A stretch of DNA of 64,000 bases from 67-14 sp020438345 (GCA_937872475.1 CALMSY010000005.1:1-64000), one strand, 5' to 3'. Numbered from the stretch's first letter, positions 6,707 through 17,323 are shown. Translations and numbers: made by a program. Notes: generated by a model not told the origin, from the letters alone.

Positions 6707-9543
6707 CAGGCTGCCAAAGCTACCGGCTCCAGAACACCCGCCAGAAAACTGCCGGTGTATGAACCCTGAACCTCGGCGACCTGCTCCGGTGTGCCGGTCG
6801 CGACTACCTGCCCGCCACCATCACCACCTTCGGGACCAAGGTCGACGATCCAGTCGGCGCTCTTGATCACATCGAGATCATGTTCGATCACCACCACCGT
6901 GTTTCCGGCATCGACCAGCCTTCCGAGCACCTCAAGTAGCCGCCGGACGTCACCGAAGTGAAGCCCTGTGGTCGGTTCGTCAAGGATGTAAAGCGTGCTT
7001 CCGGTCGCGATCTTCGAGAGTTCCGCAGCCAGCTTGATTCGCTGGGCCTCGCCGCCGGAAAGTGTGGTGGCGGGCTGGCCAAGCCGCACGTAGCCAAGCC
7101 CGACATCGTTCAGGGTCTTCAGTCGCCGGGCAATTTTCGGGATCGACTCGAAGAACGGGTGGGCCTCTTCGATCGACATCTCGAGGACGTCGGCGATTGA
7201 CTTGCCCTTGAACCGGACTTCAAGCGTCTCGCGGTTGTACCGGTGTCCGTGGCACTGCTCGCAAGGCACGTAGACGTCGGGGAGGAAATGCATCTCGATC
7301 TTGATCTGACCGTCACCCTTGCAGACCTCGCAACGCCCGCCCTTCACGTTGAAACTGAATCGGCCCGGCTTGTAGCCACGGGCCCTTGATTCCTGTGTTG
7401 CCGCGAATAGTTGCCGGATCTGATCAAAAACCCCTGTGTAGGTAGCCGGGTTCGAGCGCGGTGTACGTCCGATCGGCGACTGGTCGATGTTGATGATCTT
7501 GTCGATCTCCCCCATGCCGTCGATCCCGTCATGGGGACCCGGACGGAGCTTGGCCTTGTGAAGCCGGTTGGCCAATGCCGGGTAGAGGGTTTCGTTTACC
7601 AGGGTTGATTTGCCGGATCCAGACACGCCGGTCACGCAGGTCAGGACACCAAGCGGGAGCTTCACGTCCACCCCGTCCAGGTTGTGTTGCCTCGCGCCTC
7701 TGATTACCAGGGCTTCATCCCACTTGCGACGCGTTTCGGGCACAGCGATGGCTTCCACCCCTGCGAGGTAACGACCAGTGAGCGAATTCGGATTCGCGAC
7801 AACTTCGTCTGGAGTGCCGGCAGCGACTACATCGCCCCCGTGTTCACCGGCGCCGGGACCGAGGTCAACCAGAAAATCGGCAGCGCGCATGGTGCCTTCG
7901 TCATGCTCGACCACGATCACCGTATTGCCGAGCTCCCGAAGCCGTTCGAGCGTTCCGATCAACTTCTCGTTGTCACGCTGATGCAGGCCGATCGAAGGCT
8001 CGTCCAGCACGTACATCACGCCGACCAGGCTTGATCCGATCTGTGTCGCCAGGCGGATTCGCTGCGCCTCGCCCCCGGAAAGAGTCCGGGCGGAGCGGGA
8101 CAGTGAGAGGTATCCGATGCCGACGTTGACCAGGAAGGAAAGCCTTTCCGCCACTTCTTTGAGAATCAGCCTTGATATCGAAGTCTCGGTCTTGTTGAGC
8201 TCGAGATTGTCAACCCACTCCCGTGCCGCCACCGCGGACATCTCCGTGAAGTCGCGGATCGAAATGCCGCCGACCGTCACGGCGAGACTTTCCGGCCGAA
8301 GGCGGGCTCCATGGCAGCTCGGGCAGGGCTGCTCGGCCATGTAATCCTCGATCTTTTCCCGGACAGCTTCGGAATCGGATTCCTGAAACCGTCGCTCGAG
8401 ATTGTTGACCAGGCCTTCGAACTTGACCTGGTAGCTTCGCTGGCGGCCCGCCCTGCTCTTGGTCCGGATCGTGTGGCGTTCACTTCCGGTCCCGTAGAGA
8501 AAGACATCCCGTTCCTTCTGGGTCAGCTCCTGCCAGGGGGCGTCAATATCGATTCCGTAGGTTGCTGCCACCGCCTTGTTCAGACGCCGCCAGTAGCCGG
8601 AATACCCGGACCGCCAGGGCTGGATCGCTCCCTCGGCCACCGAAAGGGTCGGATCCGGGACCACGAGTTCCGGATCGATTACCTTCTTGAACCCGAGTCC
8701 GGTGCATGCCGGACAGGCGCCATGCGGAGCGTTGAAGGAGAAGATCCGCGGCTCCAGTTCCGGCATCGAAGTCCCGCATTCAAGACAGGCGAAGTTCTCG
8801 GAGAAGGTCTGGCTTTCGCCGTCCATTTTCTGGATCTCGACCAGACCTTCGGCCAGCGATGCCGCTGCTTCCACCGATTCGGAGAGCCGACGCCGGAGGT
8901 CCGGCTTCATGACAAGACGGTCAACCACCAGGGAGATGTCGTGCTTGTACTTTTTGTCGAGGACGATTTCCTCGTCCAGCATCCGCATCTCGCCGTCGAC
9001 CTCGACCCGGGAATAGCCGTCAGCCCGGAACTGATCGAAGAGCTTGCCGTATTCGCCCTTGCGTCCCCTGACCACCGGAGCCATCACCATGAACCGGATC
9101 CCTTCATCCCACGTCATCAACTGGTCGGTGATCTGCTCCTGAGTCTGCCCGGTGATCGGTTTGCCGCAGTTAGGGCAATGTGGGTGGCCGACCCGGGCCC
9201 AGAGCAGCCGCAAATAGTCGTAGATCTCGGTCACCGTGCCGACCGTTGACCGCGGGTTGCGAGAGGTCGTCTTCTGGTCGATCGAAATTGCCGGGGAAAG
9301 CCCTTCGATCGAGTCCACATCGGGCTTCTCCATCAGCCCGAGGAACTGCCGTGCATAGGCCGAGAGCGACTCGACATAGCGGCGCTGACCCTCGGCGTAG
9401 ATCGTGTCGAAAGCCAGACTCGACTTGCCCGAACCGGACAGCCCTGTCACCACGATCAGGGCATCGCGGGGAAGGTCGAGATCGATGCCCTTGAGGTTGT
9501 GCTCACGGGCGCCGGTGATGAGGATGCGTTCGGAACGAGTCAC
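6706..9543 (-). CDS. uvrA: Excinuclease ABC subunit A
   Basis: UvrA is the damage-sensing ATPase of nucleotide excision repair and loads UvrB on damaged DNA. The 945-residue product has both ABC modules: GLSGSGKSS at about 33-41 and GVSGSGKST in the second half, two LSGGEAQRI signatures, and zinc-finger cysteine pairs (CPNCGKP, CLECGTS, CEVCKGDGQ). The start is GTG at 9543. TAGTAT lies 8 nt before it and a perfect LexA palindrome lies just upstream, so the gene should be SOS-inducible. The downstream oxidoreductase is coupled by a 1-nt overlap. Confidence 0.98.
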   Translation of the reverse strand: MTRSERILITGAREHNLKGIDLDLPRDALIVVTGLSGSGKSSLAFDTIYAEGQRRYVESLSAYARQFLGLMEKPDVDSIEGLSPAISIDQKTTSRNPRSTVGTVTEIYDYLRLLWARVGHPHCPNCGKPITGQTQEQITDQLMTWDEGIRFMVMAPVVRGRKGEYGKLFDQFRADGYSRVEVDGEMRMLDEEIVLDKKYKHDISLVVDRLVMKPDLRRRLSESVEAAASLAEGLVEIQKMDGESQTFSENFACLECGTSMPELEPRIFSFNAPHGACPACTGLGFKKVIDPELVVPDPTLSVAEGAIQPWRSGYSGYWRRLNKAVAATYGIDIDAPWQELTQKERDVFLYGTGSERHTIRTKSRAGRQRSYQVKFEGLVNNLERRFQESDSEAVREKIEDYMAEQPCPSCHGARLRPESLAVTVGGISIRDFTEMSAVAAREWVDNLELNKTETSISRLILKEVAERLSFLVNVGIGYLSLSRSARTLSGGEAQRIRLATQIGSSLVGVMYVLDEPSIGLHQRDNEKLIGTLERLRELGNTVIVVEHDEGTMRAADFLVDLGPGAGEHGGDVVAAGTPDEVVANPNSLTGRYLAGVEAIAVPETRRKWDEALVIRGARQHNLDGVDVKLPLGVLTCVTGVSGSGKSTLVNETLYPALANRLHKAKLRPGPHDGIDGMGEIDKIINIDQSPIGRTPRSNPATYTGVFDQIRQLFAATQESRARGYKPGRFSFNVKGGRCEVCKGDGQIKIEMHFLPDVYVPCEQCHGHRYNRETLEVRFKGKSIADVLEMSIEEAHPFFESIPKIARRLKTLNDVGLGYVRLGQPATTLSGGEAQRIKLAAELSKIATGSTLYILDEPTTGLHFGDVRRLLEVLGRLVDAGNTVVVIEHDLDVIKSADWIVDLGPEGGDGGGQVVATGTPEQVAEVQGSYTGSFLAGVLEPVALAA

Positions 9544-9551
9544 TCACACCA

Positions 9552-9557
9552 ATACTA
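9552..9557 (-). promoter_or_regulatory. -10 box of uvrA
   Basis: TAGTAT on the minus strand lies 8 nt before the GTG start, giving at most a one- or two-nt leader. The LexA palindrome at 9564-9577 occupies the spacer and -35 region of this promoter. Confidence 0.6.
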
Positions 9558-9563
9558 GGGAAC

Positions 9564-9577
9564 CGAACACATGTTCG
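9564..9577. promoter_or_regulatory. LexA (SOS) box upstream of uvrA
   Basis: CGAACACATGTTCG is a perfect 14-bp palindrome matching the actinobacterial/Gram-positive SOS box core CGAAC-N4-GTTCG. It sits 6 nt upstream of the uvrA -10 box, where bound LexA would block RNA polymerase. I found no second copy in front of uvrB or polA. Confidence 0.88.
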
Positions 9578-9583
9578 TTAGCC

Positions 9584-9609
9584 CTGCGGGCTTCCCAGGA
9601 GGCCCGCAG
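9584..9609 (-). terminator. 8-bp stem-loop downstream of the DivIVA-like gene
   Basis: CTGCGGGC and GCCCGCAG form a perfect 8-bp stem around a 10-nt loop. Two smaller stems follow at 9610-9623 (ACCCG/CGGGT) and 9624-9635 (GCAT/ATGC). No T-run is present. It lies between the stop of the DivIVA-like gene and the uvrA promoter and probably separates the two transcripts. Confidence 0.5.
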
Positions 9610-9705
9610 ACCCGAAACCGGGTGCATTTTCATGCCTTTGACTGCGCGTTTTGTCTGGGGCTGCGTGCCTTGCAACCTGCCTGGCTGTCAGGCCCTGGCG
9701 GCCAA

Positions 9706-10083
9706 TCAGGAGAGGTGGGCGAGGACGTCGTCCACCAGGGCCGCAGGGTCGGCGACATCGTGCTCGACTGCCAGCTGCATCAGGATCGTGTCGCGGCTCT
9801 TGCCATCCATCGCGAGTTTCGAGACCATCAGGCGGGCTGCCACTTCATCCCCCGCTGTGAGGTCGGTCCCGGAACCGGTTGCCGGCGCGGGATCTGCTGC
9901 TTTGGCTTCCGCGAGTTGGTGCCGAAGGGTTTCCCGCTCAGTTTCCAGCGCGGTGATCCGGGCCTCCAGGGCTGCAACGTGGGCAGCTACCGCGGCCAGG
10001 TGCGCTCCGACCGAGTCGATGTCGAATCCTTCGGTCCCGTGCGCCGACGGAAAGTCGTTGCGGGCTATGTGCTCTCTCTCCAT
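9706..10083 (-). CDS. Small DivIVA-domain-like coiled-coil protein
   Basis: The 125-residue protein begins with a segment resembling the DivIVA N-terminal domain: IARNDFPSAHGTEGFDIDSV, the pattern in which a short aromatic/hydrophobic loop is followed by GYD(X)DxVD. A predicted coiled coil follows (about residues 28-62, Ala/Leu/Glu heptads), then a Pro/Ala linker and a helical C terminus. DivIVA proteins bind curved membrane and recruit growth or division proteins; the role of this short version is unknown. It lies between uvrB and uvrA on the same strand but has its own leaderless promoter. Confidence 0.6.
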   Translation of the reverse strand: MEREHIARNDFPSAHGTEGFDIDSVGAHLAAVAAHVAALEARITALETERETLRHQLAEAKAADPAPATGSGTDLTAGDEVAARLMVSKLAMDGKSRDTILMQLAVEHDVADPAALVDDVLAHLS

Positions 10084-10089
10084 GATCAG

Positions 10090-10095
10090 ACCGTA
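10090..10095 (-). promoter_or_regulatory. -10 box of a leaderless promoter for the DivIVA-like gene
   Basis: TACGGT, then exactly 6 nt, then ATG at 10083. The box lies only 1 nt beyond the uvrB stop codon, so the gene can be transcribed independently of uvrB. Confidence 0.6.
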
Positions 10096-10096
10096 C

Positions 10097-12094
<1,998 letters not shown>

Positions 12095-12100
12095 CCGCTC

Positions 12101-12106
12101 ACCCTA
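12101..12106 (-). promoter_or_regulatory. -10 box of a leaderless promoter for uvrB
   Basis: TAGGGT, 6 nt, GTG. The GTG encodes the first residue of MAEFKLNPSF, consistent with the UvrB N terminus. Confidence 0.6.
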
Positions 12107-12207
12107 ACGACCTGCCCCGGCGGGCCGTCAGGGTGAGCGGGGTCGCGGAAATCACCGGAGGCGTTGCGCTGATTCCGGATTCCGCAGCGGGGCCGCCGGG
12201 ATCTGGC

Positions 12208-13137
12208 TCAAGGGCCGAGCAGGCCCTCTAGACCCTGCTCAAGCTGCTTCAGCGCTTCCTCTTCCAACTGTTGCCGAAGGTCGTCCGGAATCTGTCCCTG
12301 AAGCGAGTCGGTGGTTCCTTCCGGGAGCACGCCCTCCAGGACCCCGCCGAGATCCTGGAGCGGGTCATCCCCACTCCCCGACCCGAGCTCGTCCACGCCG
12401 CCCGTAATCGCATCTATCGCATCCCCTACCTCGCCGATCCCGCCGAGATCACCGTTGAAGATCGAGTCAGCGTTCTCGAGCAGGTCAATCATCACCGACA
12501 TCGGCATCACCCTGATGGCGGCCCGGATGCCAACCGCGGCGAGAGCGCTCAGCGCACCTGCGTTTTCGGCATCGTCAACCGCCCTGTTCAAACCGGCTCT
12601 GAGAGCATCTTCAAGGTCGGTGTCACTGAAGCCGTGCTCATCCATGAAGTCCTGGCGAGCTTGCTCATCGGCGATCGAACGGGTCAGTTCCTCCCGGCTC
12701 ACACCGAGTTCACAGGCCGCGCCGTCGGCTGCCGAAAGCGCAAACTGCTGTGCTGCCTCCTCGACGTTCTGTGGGTCTGTCCAGGTCCGGGCATCGCATG
12801 GATCGGCGGCTTTGTCCGGGCCGTTGTCCAGGCCCCCGGCCACGATGTAGACCCCAACCAGCAGAAGCGACGCCACGATCGAGGCGACAAGCACCCCAAT
12901 GCCGTTGCTGCCACCCGAATCCGGGGTTGCGGGGGCTGCCGCTTCGGCTGGCCCCGCATTCGCGGAAGCCGTTCCGGGCATTGCTTCGGTCGGATTCTCA
13001 TTGCCTTCGGAAATGACGTCGGTCGGGTTCTCGTTTCCTTCCGGGATATTCCCGGTCGGGTCATCCCCGGCAGGTGTCACTTCGGTCGGCTCTTCCGGGC
13101 CGCCCGGCATCTCATCGGTCGGTTCGTCCGGACTCAC
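12208..13137 (-). CDS. Single-pass membrane protein with acidic Pro/Thr/Glu N-terminal region, function unknown
   Basis: I do not recognise a family. Residues 1-80 are a hydrophilic region with repeating NENPTD/NENPTE units; a single transmembrane helix lies at about 80-102 (GIGVLVASIVASLLLVGVYIVAGG); the rest is outside if the N terminus is inside. The outer part starts with two cysteines (DPCDARTW, AACELGVS) that could form a disulfide, continues as predicted helices and ends in Gly/Leu/Gln-rich amphipathic helices. The GTG start overlaps the stop of the MFS gene (GTGA), so it is the third gene of a lytic transglycosylase-MFS operon. A cell-envelope role is an inference from that context. 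Confidence 0.75.
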   Translation of the reverse strand: MSPDEPTDEMPGGPEEPTEVTPAGDDPTGNIPEGNENPTDVISEGNENPTEAMPGTASANAGPAEAAAPATPDSGGSNGIGVLVASIVASLLLVGVYIVAGGLDNGPDKAADPCDARTWTDPQNVEEAAQQFALSAADGAACELGVSREELTRSIADEQARQDFMDEHGFSDTDLEDALRAGLNRAVDDAENAGALSALAAVGIRAAIRVMPMSVMIDLLENADSIFNGDLGGIGEVGDAIDAITGGVDELGSGSGDDPLQDLGGVLEGVLPEGTTDSLQGQIPDDLRQQLEEEALKQLEQGLEGLLGP

Positions 13138-14498
13138 AGGTCCAGCCTCCGGGTCATTGTGATCGGGATCAGGGCGAGAAGACCGAACAGGGCCGAGATC
13201 AGGAAGGAAAGCGAGAAGGCCCTGGTTGCCGCCTTTTTCAACTGGTCCTCGATTCCGGAAAGGATCTGCTCATACTGGTCCCGCTGTTCCGGGTCGACGG
13301 GCATCGGTTCAAAGGCCGGTGACAGATCTGGCACCCGGTCACCCTGTACCTCAACCTCGGAAGCAAGCTTCTCGCCCAACTCGATCTTTTCGGTCGGGTC
13401 GATCGGGGAATCGAGCACGATCGCAGTGCCGGCATCAAGCGCCGCTTCGCGTTGGTCATCCAGCTGATGGGTGAAGATCGGGGTGAGGATCAGGAGCCCG
13501 ACCACAACGCCCGCGTGGCGCGCGGAGATCGTCCAACCGCCGTGCACCGCCGCGGAAGAACGTCCGTGGAGCGCCGCTTCGGTCAGGGCCGAAAGAACCA
13601 GGGAAAGCCCGATGCCGGCCAGGATCTGCGGCGGGATAACCAGGACTACCGACGATTTCGGCAGCAGCCCCAGCGCGGCGAGCCCGCCGGCCAGCAGGAT
13701 CGCCCCTGAGGCGGCACGGATCCGCTCCGAATTGATGTTCCTGCCGATCCGGGAACCGATCAGGGCCGCGACCGGAAGTACCGTCACGACCAGCGCCGCC
13801 TCGATCGGAGTCAGCAGCCAGCCTTCGATCAACATCAGCACGATCAAAAAGAGCGTCGCGGCGATCGAAGCCGAAACCAGGGCGAGAGCAAGGTTCGCCG
13901 GCACGTGAGGATGGTTCCCTTCAATCGCCTGAACCGGAGCCGGAATCTTCCATTCGCGAGTTTCCTGGATGACCGCCTCACGCAGCGGCACACCGGCGAT
14001 AATCGCGACCGGCACCTGAACCAGAAAGATCGACTGCCAGGAAACCAGTTCGGTCAGGAGGCCACCCAGCCCCGGCCCGACTGCCGCTCCGATCGCTCCC
14101 GCACCAACCCAGGCCGCAATCGCCTTGCGGTCATTGCCGAAAGTGGAAACCATCAGCTCCAGCGCCGCAACGACCGCGACTGCCCCTCCCGCCGCCTGGA
14201 CGGCCCGACCGGTGAGCAATGGTCCGAGACCCGTCGCCAATCCGCAGACCAGGCTTCCGCCGGCGAAAGCTGCCAGCCCGATTGCCGCGGAGCGTCCCGG
14301 CCCGAACCGTCGGGCAAATATCGCGGCCGGCACGGCGAGCAGGGCAAGGACAAGGTTGAAGATGATCAGAACCCAGGAAACGCCCCTGATGCTTGTGTCG
14401 AATTCCCGGAAAATCTCCGGGAGCGCCAGCACAACGATCGAAGAATCGGCGAGGACCAGACCGACCGCACCAGCCAGCGCGGCCGTTCGCAGGTTCAT
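13134..14498 (-). CDS. MFS transporter, DHA2-like, with an extracytoplasmic C-terminal insert
   Basis: The 454-residue protein has about 12-14 hydrophobic helices and the drug:H+ antiporter pattern LADSSIVVLALPEI in helix 1 and a WRW-like SWQSIFLVQVPV near helix 6. Between the last two helices there is a ~90-residue polar region (about 345-430) rich in Asp/Glu/Pro, unusual for an exporter. Substrate unknown. Its ATG overlaps the stop of the transglycosylase by one nt, and its stop overlaps the next gene, so all three are made together. Confidence 0.82.
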   Translation of the reverse strand: MNLRTAALAGAVGLVLADSSIVVLALPEIFREFDTSIRGVSWVLIIFNLVLALLAVPAAIFARRFGPGRSAAIGLAAFAGGSLVCGLATGLGPLLTGRAVQAAGGAVAVVAALELMVSTFGNDRKAIAAWVGAGAIGAAVGPGLGGLLTELVSWQSIFLVQVPVAIIAGVPLREAVIQETREWKIPAPVQAIEGNHPHVPANLALALVSASIAATLFLIVLMLIEGWLLTPIEAALVVTVLPVAALIGSRIGRNINSERIRAASGAILLAGGLAALGLLPKSSVVLVIPPQILAGIGLSLVLSALTEAALHGRSSAAVHGGWTISARHAGVVVGLLILTPIFTHQLDDQREAALDAGTAIVLDSPIDPTEKIELGEKLASEVEVQGDRVPDLSPAFEPMPVDPEQRDQYEQILSGIEDQLKKAATRAFSLSFLISALFGLLALIPITMTRRLDL

Positions 14499-15145
14499 CA
14501 GTAGCCCAGTTCCAGGTCGTATTCGTGCCGGTACTCGCGCTGCTTCTCCAGCACGTTCTTCACGTATTCGCGGGTTTCAGAAAACTCGATGTCATCCACG
14601 GTCAGCCGCGAACCCCCCCAGGCTTCGGCGTTTCCAGGTCCGGCGTTATATGCCGCGAGGGCAGCCACAACGTCACCATCGAACATGTCGAGCAGGTGGG
14701 AAAGATAGAAAGCTCCGTACCTGATGTTCAGTTCCGGGTCCCTGAGGTCGTCCAGCTCGAAGGTGGTCCCGCCACTCAGCTTCTCGATTTCCCGGGCCGT
14801 CTGCGGCGTGATCTGCATGAGTCCCCTGGCATCCGCATGGGAGGTCTGGTCAACGAAACGGGATTCCGAGTAAATGACCGCAGCGATAAGCGCAGCGTCG
14901 ACACCCTTTTCCTGGGCCTGCTGCCGGATCACGTCCTCGTGCCGAAGCGGCAAGGTGACTTCCTGGATTCCCTTCTGGGCCACGCCGCTGATCAGCAGCG
15001 CAGCAACAACCCCAAGACCGACGATCCCCGCCAGGATCAGAAAGGCCGTGCCTGCGCCCATACGGGAACGACCGGAGTCGCCCCGGCGCGCTGCCTGGCT
15101 CCGGCGGCGTTTGCCGCCCTTGGTTGAGTAACGGTTGGAGGCCAT
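14498..15145 (-). CDS. Membrane-anchored lytic transglycosylase (SLT domain)
   Basis: This 215-residue protein has a basic cytoplasmic N terminus, one transmembrane helix at about 31-54 and an extracytoplasmic SLT/lysozyme-like domain. The catalytic Glu is E94 in YSESRF; GLMQITP (about 108-114) and AAYNAGPGN follow in the order of the Slt70/MltE family. It should cleave the MurNAc-GlcNAc bond of peptidoglycan with 1,6-anhydro product formation. It heads the three-gene operon; TAGGCT overlapping the coaE stop is a candidate -10. Confidence 0.92.
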   Translation of the reverse strand: MASNRYSTKGGKRRRSQAARRGDSGRSRMGAGTAFLILAGIVGLGVVAALLISGVAQKGIQEVTLPLRHEDVIRQQAQEKGVDAALIAAVIYSESRFVDQTSHADARGLMQITPQTAREIEKLSGGTTFELDDLRDPELNIRYGAFYLSHLLDMFDGDVVAALAAYNAGPGNAEAWGGSRLTVDDIEFSETREYVKNVLEKQREYRHEYDLELGY

Positions 15146-15160
15146 TCGAGGTGGCCCTAC

Positions 15161-15166
15161 AGCCTA
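15161..15166 (-). promoter_or_regulatory. Candidate -10 box built on the coaE stop codon
   Basis: TAGGCT on the minus strand shares its TAG with the coaE stop (15164-15166) and lies 15 nt before the transglycosylase ATG. The predicted leader would be about 8 nt. Confidence 0.4.
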
Positions 15167-15760
15167 GCCTTGCCCGCCGGTCGCCAATTCCGGACGCAGC
15201 TCATCCAGTAGCTGACCGAGTTTCGCTTCAAGCTCGGCCGGGGAGCCGTCGTTGGCAATCACCGTGTCTGCCCGGGCGGCCTTTTCCTGCTGGCTCAGTT
15301 GCCGGGACTCGCGACCTTCAACGCCTTCATGGCCACGGGCGCGGGCTCGCTTTTGCCTAACTTCTTCCCCGGCGACGATTGCGACCGTATGGTCGAAGCG
15401 CCGGAACATTTCCCCTTCAAAGAGCAGCGGTATCTCCGCCACAGCAAACTCGGTGTCGGGATTCAGATCCTCAAGCCAGGAGTGGAGCTCGCCCCCGACC
15501 AGGGGGTGGATCTGCGCCTCAAGCCAGGCGAGCTCCTCGGGATCGTTGAAAACCTTCGCGCCGACAACGGTGCGATCGACCCGTCCCTCCGGAGCTACTC
15601 CCTCGCCCCAGCGGTCCTTGAGGCGGCTCAGCAGCGGCTCCTGGTCAAGCAGGTCGTGGACGACCTGATCAGCCGAGATTGTTGCCGCACCGAGCCGCCC
15701 AAAGGCGCTCAATGCCTCGGACTTCCCGGCAGCCACGCCCCCGGTCAGTCCGATGGTCAG
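15164..15760 (-). CDS. coaE: Dephospho-CoA kinase, probable CTG start
   Basis: CoaE phosphorylates dephospho-CoA, the last step of coenzyme A synthesis. The P-loop GLTGGVAAGKS must be complete, but the first ATG/GTG/TTG in frame (GTG 15736) falls inside it and would cut off its first half. The only codon that restores the loop after the in-frame TGA is CTG at 15758-15760, which overlaps the rpsA stop as CTGA and has AGGGGAAG about 8 nt upstream. From CTG the protein has 198 residues, normal for the family, and the P-loop spans residues 4-14. Coupled translation with rpsA is likely. The pathway connects to the pan operon at the left of the window. Confidence 0.92.
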   Translation of the reverse strand: MTIGLTGGVAAGKSEALSAFGRLGAATISADQVVHDLLDQEPLLSRLKDRWGEGVAPEGRVDRTVVGAKVFNDPEELAWLEAQIHPLVGGELHSWLEDLNPDTEFAVAEIPLLFEGEMFRRFDHTVAIVAGEEVRQKRARARGHEGVEGRESRQLSQQEKAARADTVIANDGSPAELEAKLGQLLDELRPELATGGQG

Positions 15761-17301
15761 GACTGTTCTTCCCCTTCAGCGGGGCCGGCTTCAGCCTCGG
15801 TCCCGGCGGCCTCTGAGGTGATCTCCCCGGCTTCCTCGACCACGGCTTCTTCGGCAGCGGCCTCGTCGGCCTCCGCTTCGATTTCAACTTCGGCCACGGC
15901 GTCCTCAACCACCTCTTCGGGGGTCTCGTCTTCCGCTGCGGCCTGCTCGGCGGCGTCAGCTACGTCGGCTTCGGCGATCGCTTCGTCAACGACGGCCTCG
16001 ACTTCCGGCGCTACCTCTTCGCCTTCGATTGCGGCCTCTGCGGTCCCGCCTTCGGAGGCCTCCTCGCTGAATACTTCTTCGGAGAGGCCCAGCTCCGGGG
16101 TCTCTTCCTCGGCGGCCGGAGTTCCCGACGCTGCGGCGAGGGCGGCGCCGAGGTCCTTGAGGAGCATGTTCTGGCCCTCAACCCGCTTGATTGACAGCGA
16201 AAGGCGGCGGCGCTCCTCGTCGATCTCGAGGATCTTGACGTTGAGGCTGGCACCCAGCTCGACAACTTCGCTCGGATTCTCGACGTGATGATCGGCCAGC
16301 TCCGAAATGTGAACCAGTCCCTCAACTCCGTCGAGGATCTCGACGAAGGCACCGAACGAGACAACCTTGGTGACTGCGCCTTCGAGCACGTCGCCGGAGC
16401 GATAAGTGCTGACCACGCGCTGCCACGGGTCCTCCTGGGTCTGCTTGAGACCCAGCGAGATGCGCTGGCGGTCGCGGTCGATGTCAAGCACCTTGATCTT
16501 GACCGAGTCGCCGATCGCCACCACCTCGGAAGGATGATTGACGTGGCTCCAGGAAAGCTCGGAGATGTGGATCAGACCGTCGATACCTTCGAGGTCCACG
16601 AAAGCGCCGAAATCGACGATGTTCGAAATCTTGCCTTCGACCACTTCGCCCGGCTGCAGCCGGTCGAGGATCTGATCGCGGACTTCCTTGCGCTCCTCTT
16701 CGAGGACGGCACGGCGGGAGAGCACGACGTTGTTGCGGCTCCGGTTCAGCTCGATGACCTTGCATTCGAGCGTCGTCGACATGAATTCGTCGAGGTTGTG
16801 GACCCGACGGATGTCGACCAGAGAAGCCGGCAGGAAGCCACGGATGCCGAGATCGAGGATCAGGCCGCCCTTGACGACTTCGATCACGTTGCCTTCAACC
16901 GGCTCGCCATTCTCGGCGGCTGTCTCGATCTTGCGCCAGGCCTTCTCGAAGCGGGCGCGCTTCTTGGAAAGGATCAGACGACCTTCGGCATCTTCCTTGG
17001 TGACGACGAGCGCGTCGATTTCCTCGCCGAGCTCCACCTCTTCCGAGGTATCGACGTTCTTTCTGATCGAAAGCTCGCCGGCGGGAATTACACCTTCGGA
17101 CTTGTAGCCGATGTCGAGCAGAACCTCGTCACGGTCGATGCGGACGACTTTGCCGTTGACAACGTCGCCTTCCTCGAACGAAACGATGGTCGCTGCGTAG
17201 TTTGGAACGATCCGGCCATCAACATTGATGAGAAGGCCGTTCGAGCCTTCAACCGGAACCCCCTCTGGGGCGTGTAGGAGTGTGTTCTCAGTAGTAGTCA
17301 C
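15757..17301 (-). CDS. rpsA: 30S ribosomal protein S1
   Basis: S1 binds mRNA and helps its entry into the 30S subunit. Four S1 RNA-binding repeats are visible, starting near VVNGKVV, PVEGNVI, VVEGKIS and VLEGAVT; repeats three and four carry the classic FGAFV and GLVHISEL motifs. A C-terminal tail of about 130 residues is almost entirely Glu/Ala/Asp, much longer and more acidic than usual. The frame is open upstream to 17382; GTG at 17301 (giving MTTTENTLL) is chosen because the residues before it look non-coding. No Shine-Dalgarno precedes it. coaE overlaps the stop. Confidence 0.93.
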   Translation of the reverse strand: MTTTENTLLHAPEGVPVEGSNGLLINVDGRIVPNYAATIVSFEEGDVVNGKVVRIDRDEVLLDIGYKSEGVIPAGELSIRKNVDTSEEVELGEEIDALVVTKEDAEGRLILSKKRARFEKAWRKIETAAENGEPVEGNVIEVVKGGLILDLGIRGFLPASLVDIRRVHNLDEFMSTTLECKVIELNRSRNNVVLSRRAVLEEERKEVRDQILDRLQPGEVVEGKISNIVDFGAFVDLEGIDGLIHISELSWSHVNHPSEVVAIGDSVKIKVLDIDRDRQRISLGLKQTQEDPWQRVVSTYRSGDVLEGAVTKVVSFGAFVEILDGVEGLVHISELADHHVENPSEVVELGASLNVKILEIDEERRRLSLSIKRVEGQNMLLKDLGAALAAASGTPAAEEETPELGLSEEVFSEEASEGGTAEAAIEGEEVAPEVEAVVDEAIAEADVADAAEQAAAEDETPEEVVEDAVAEVEIEAEADEAAAEEAVVEEAGEITSEAAGTEAEAGPAEGEEQS

Positions 17302-17323
17302 AGTCCGGGGATGATGCCAAAAA

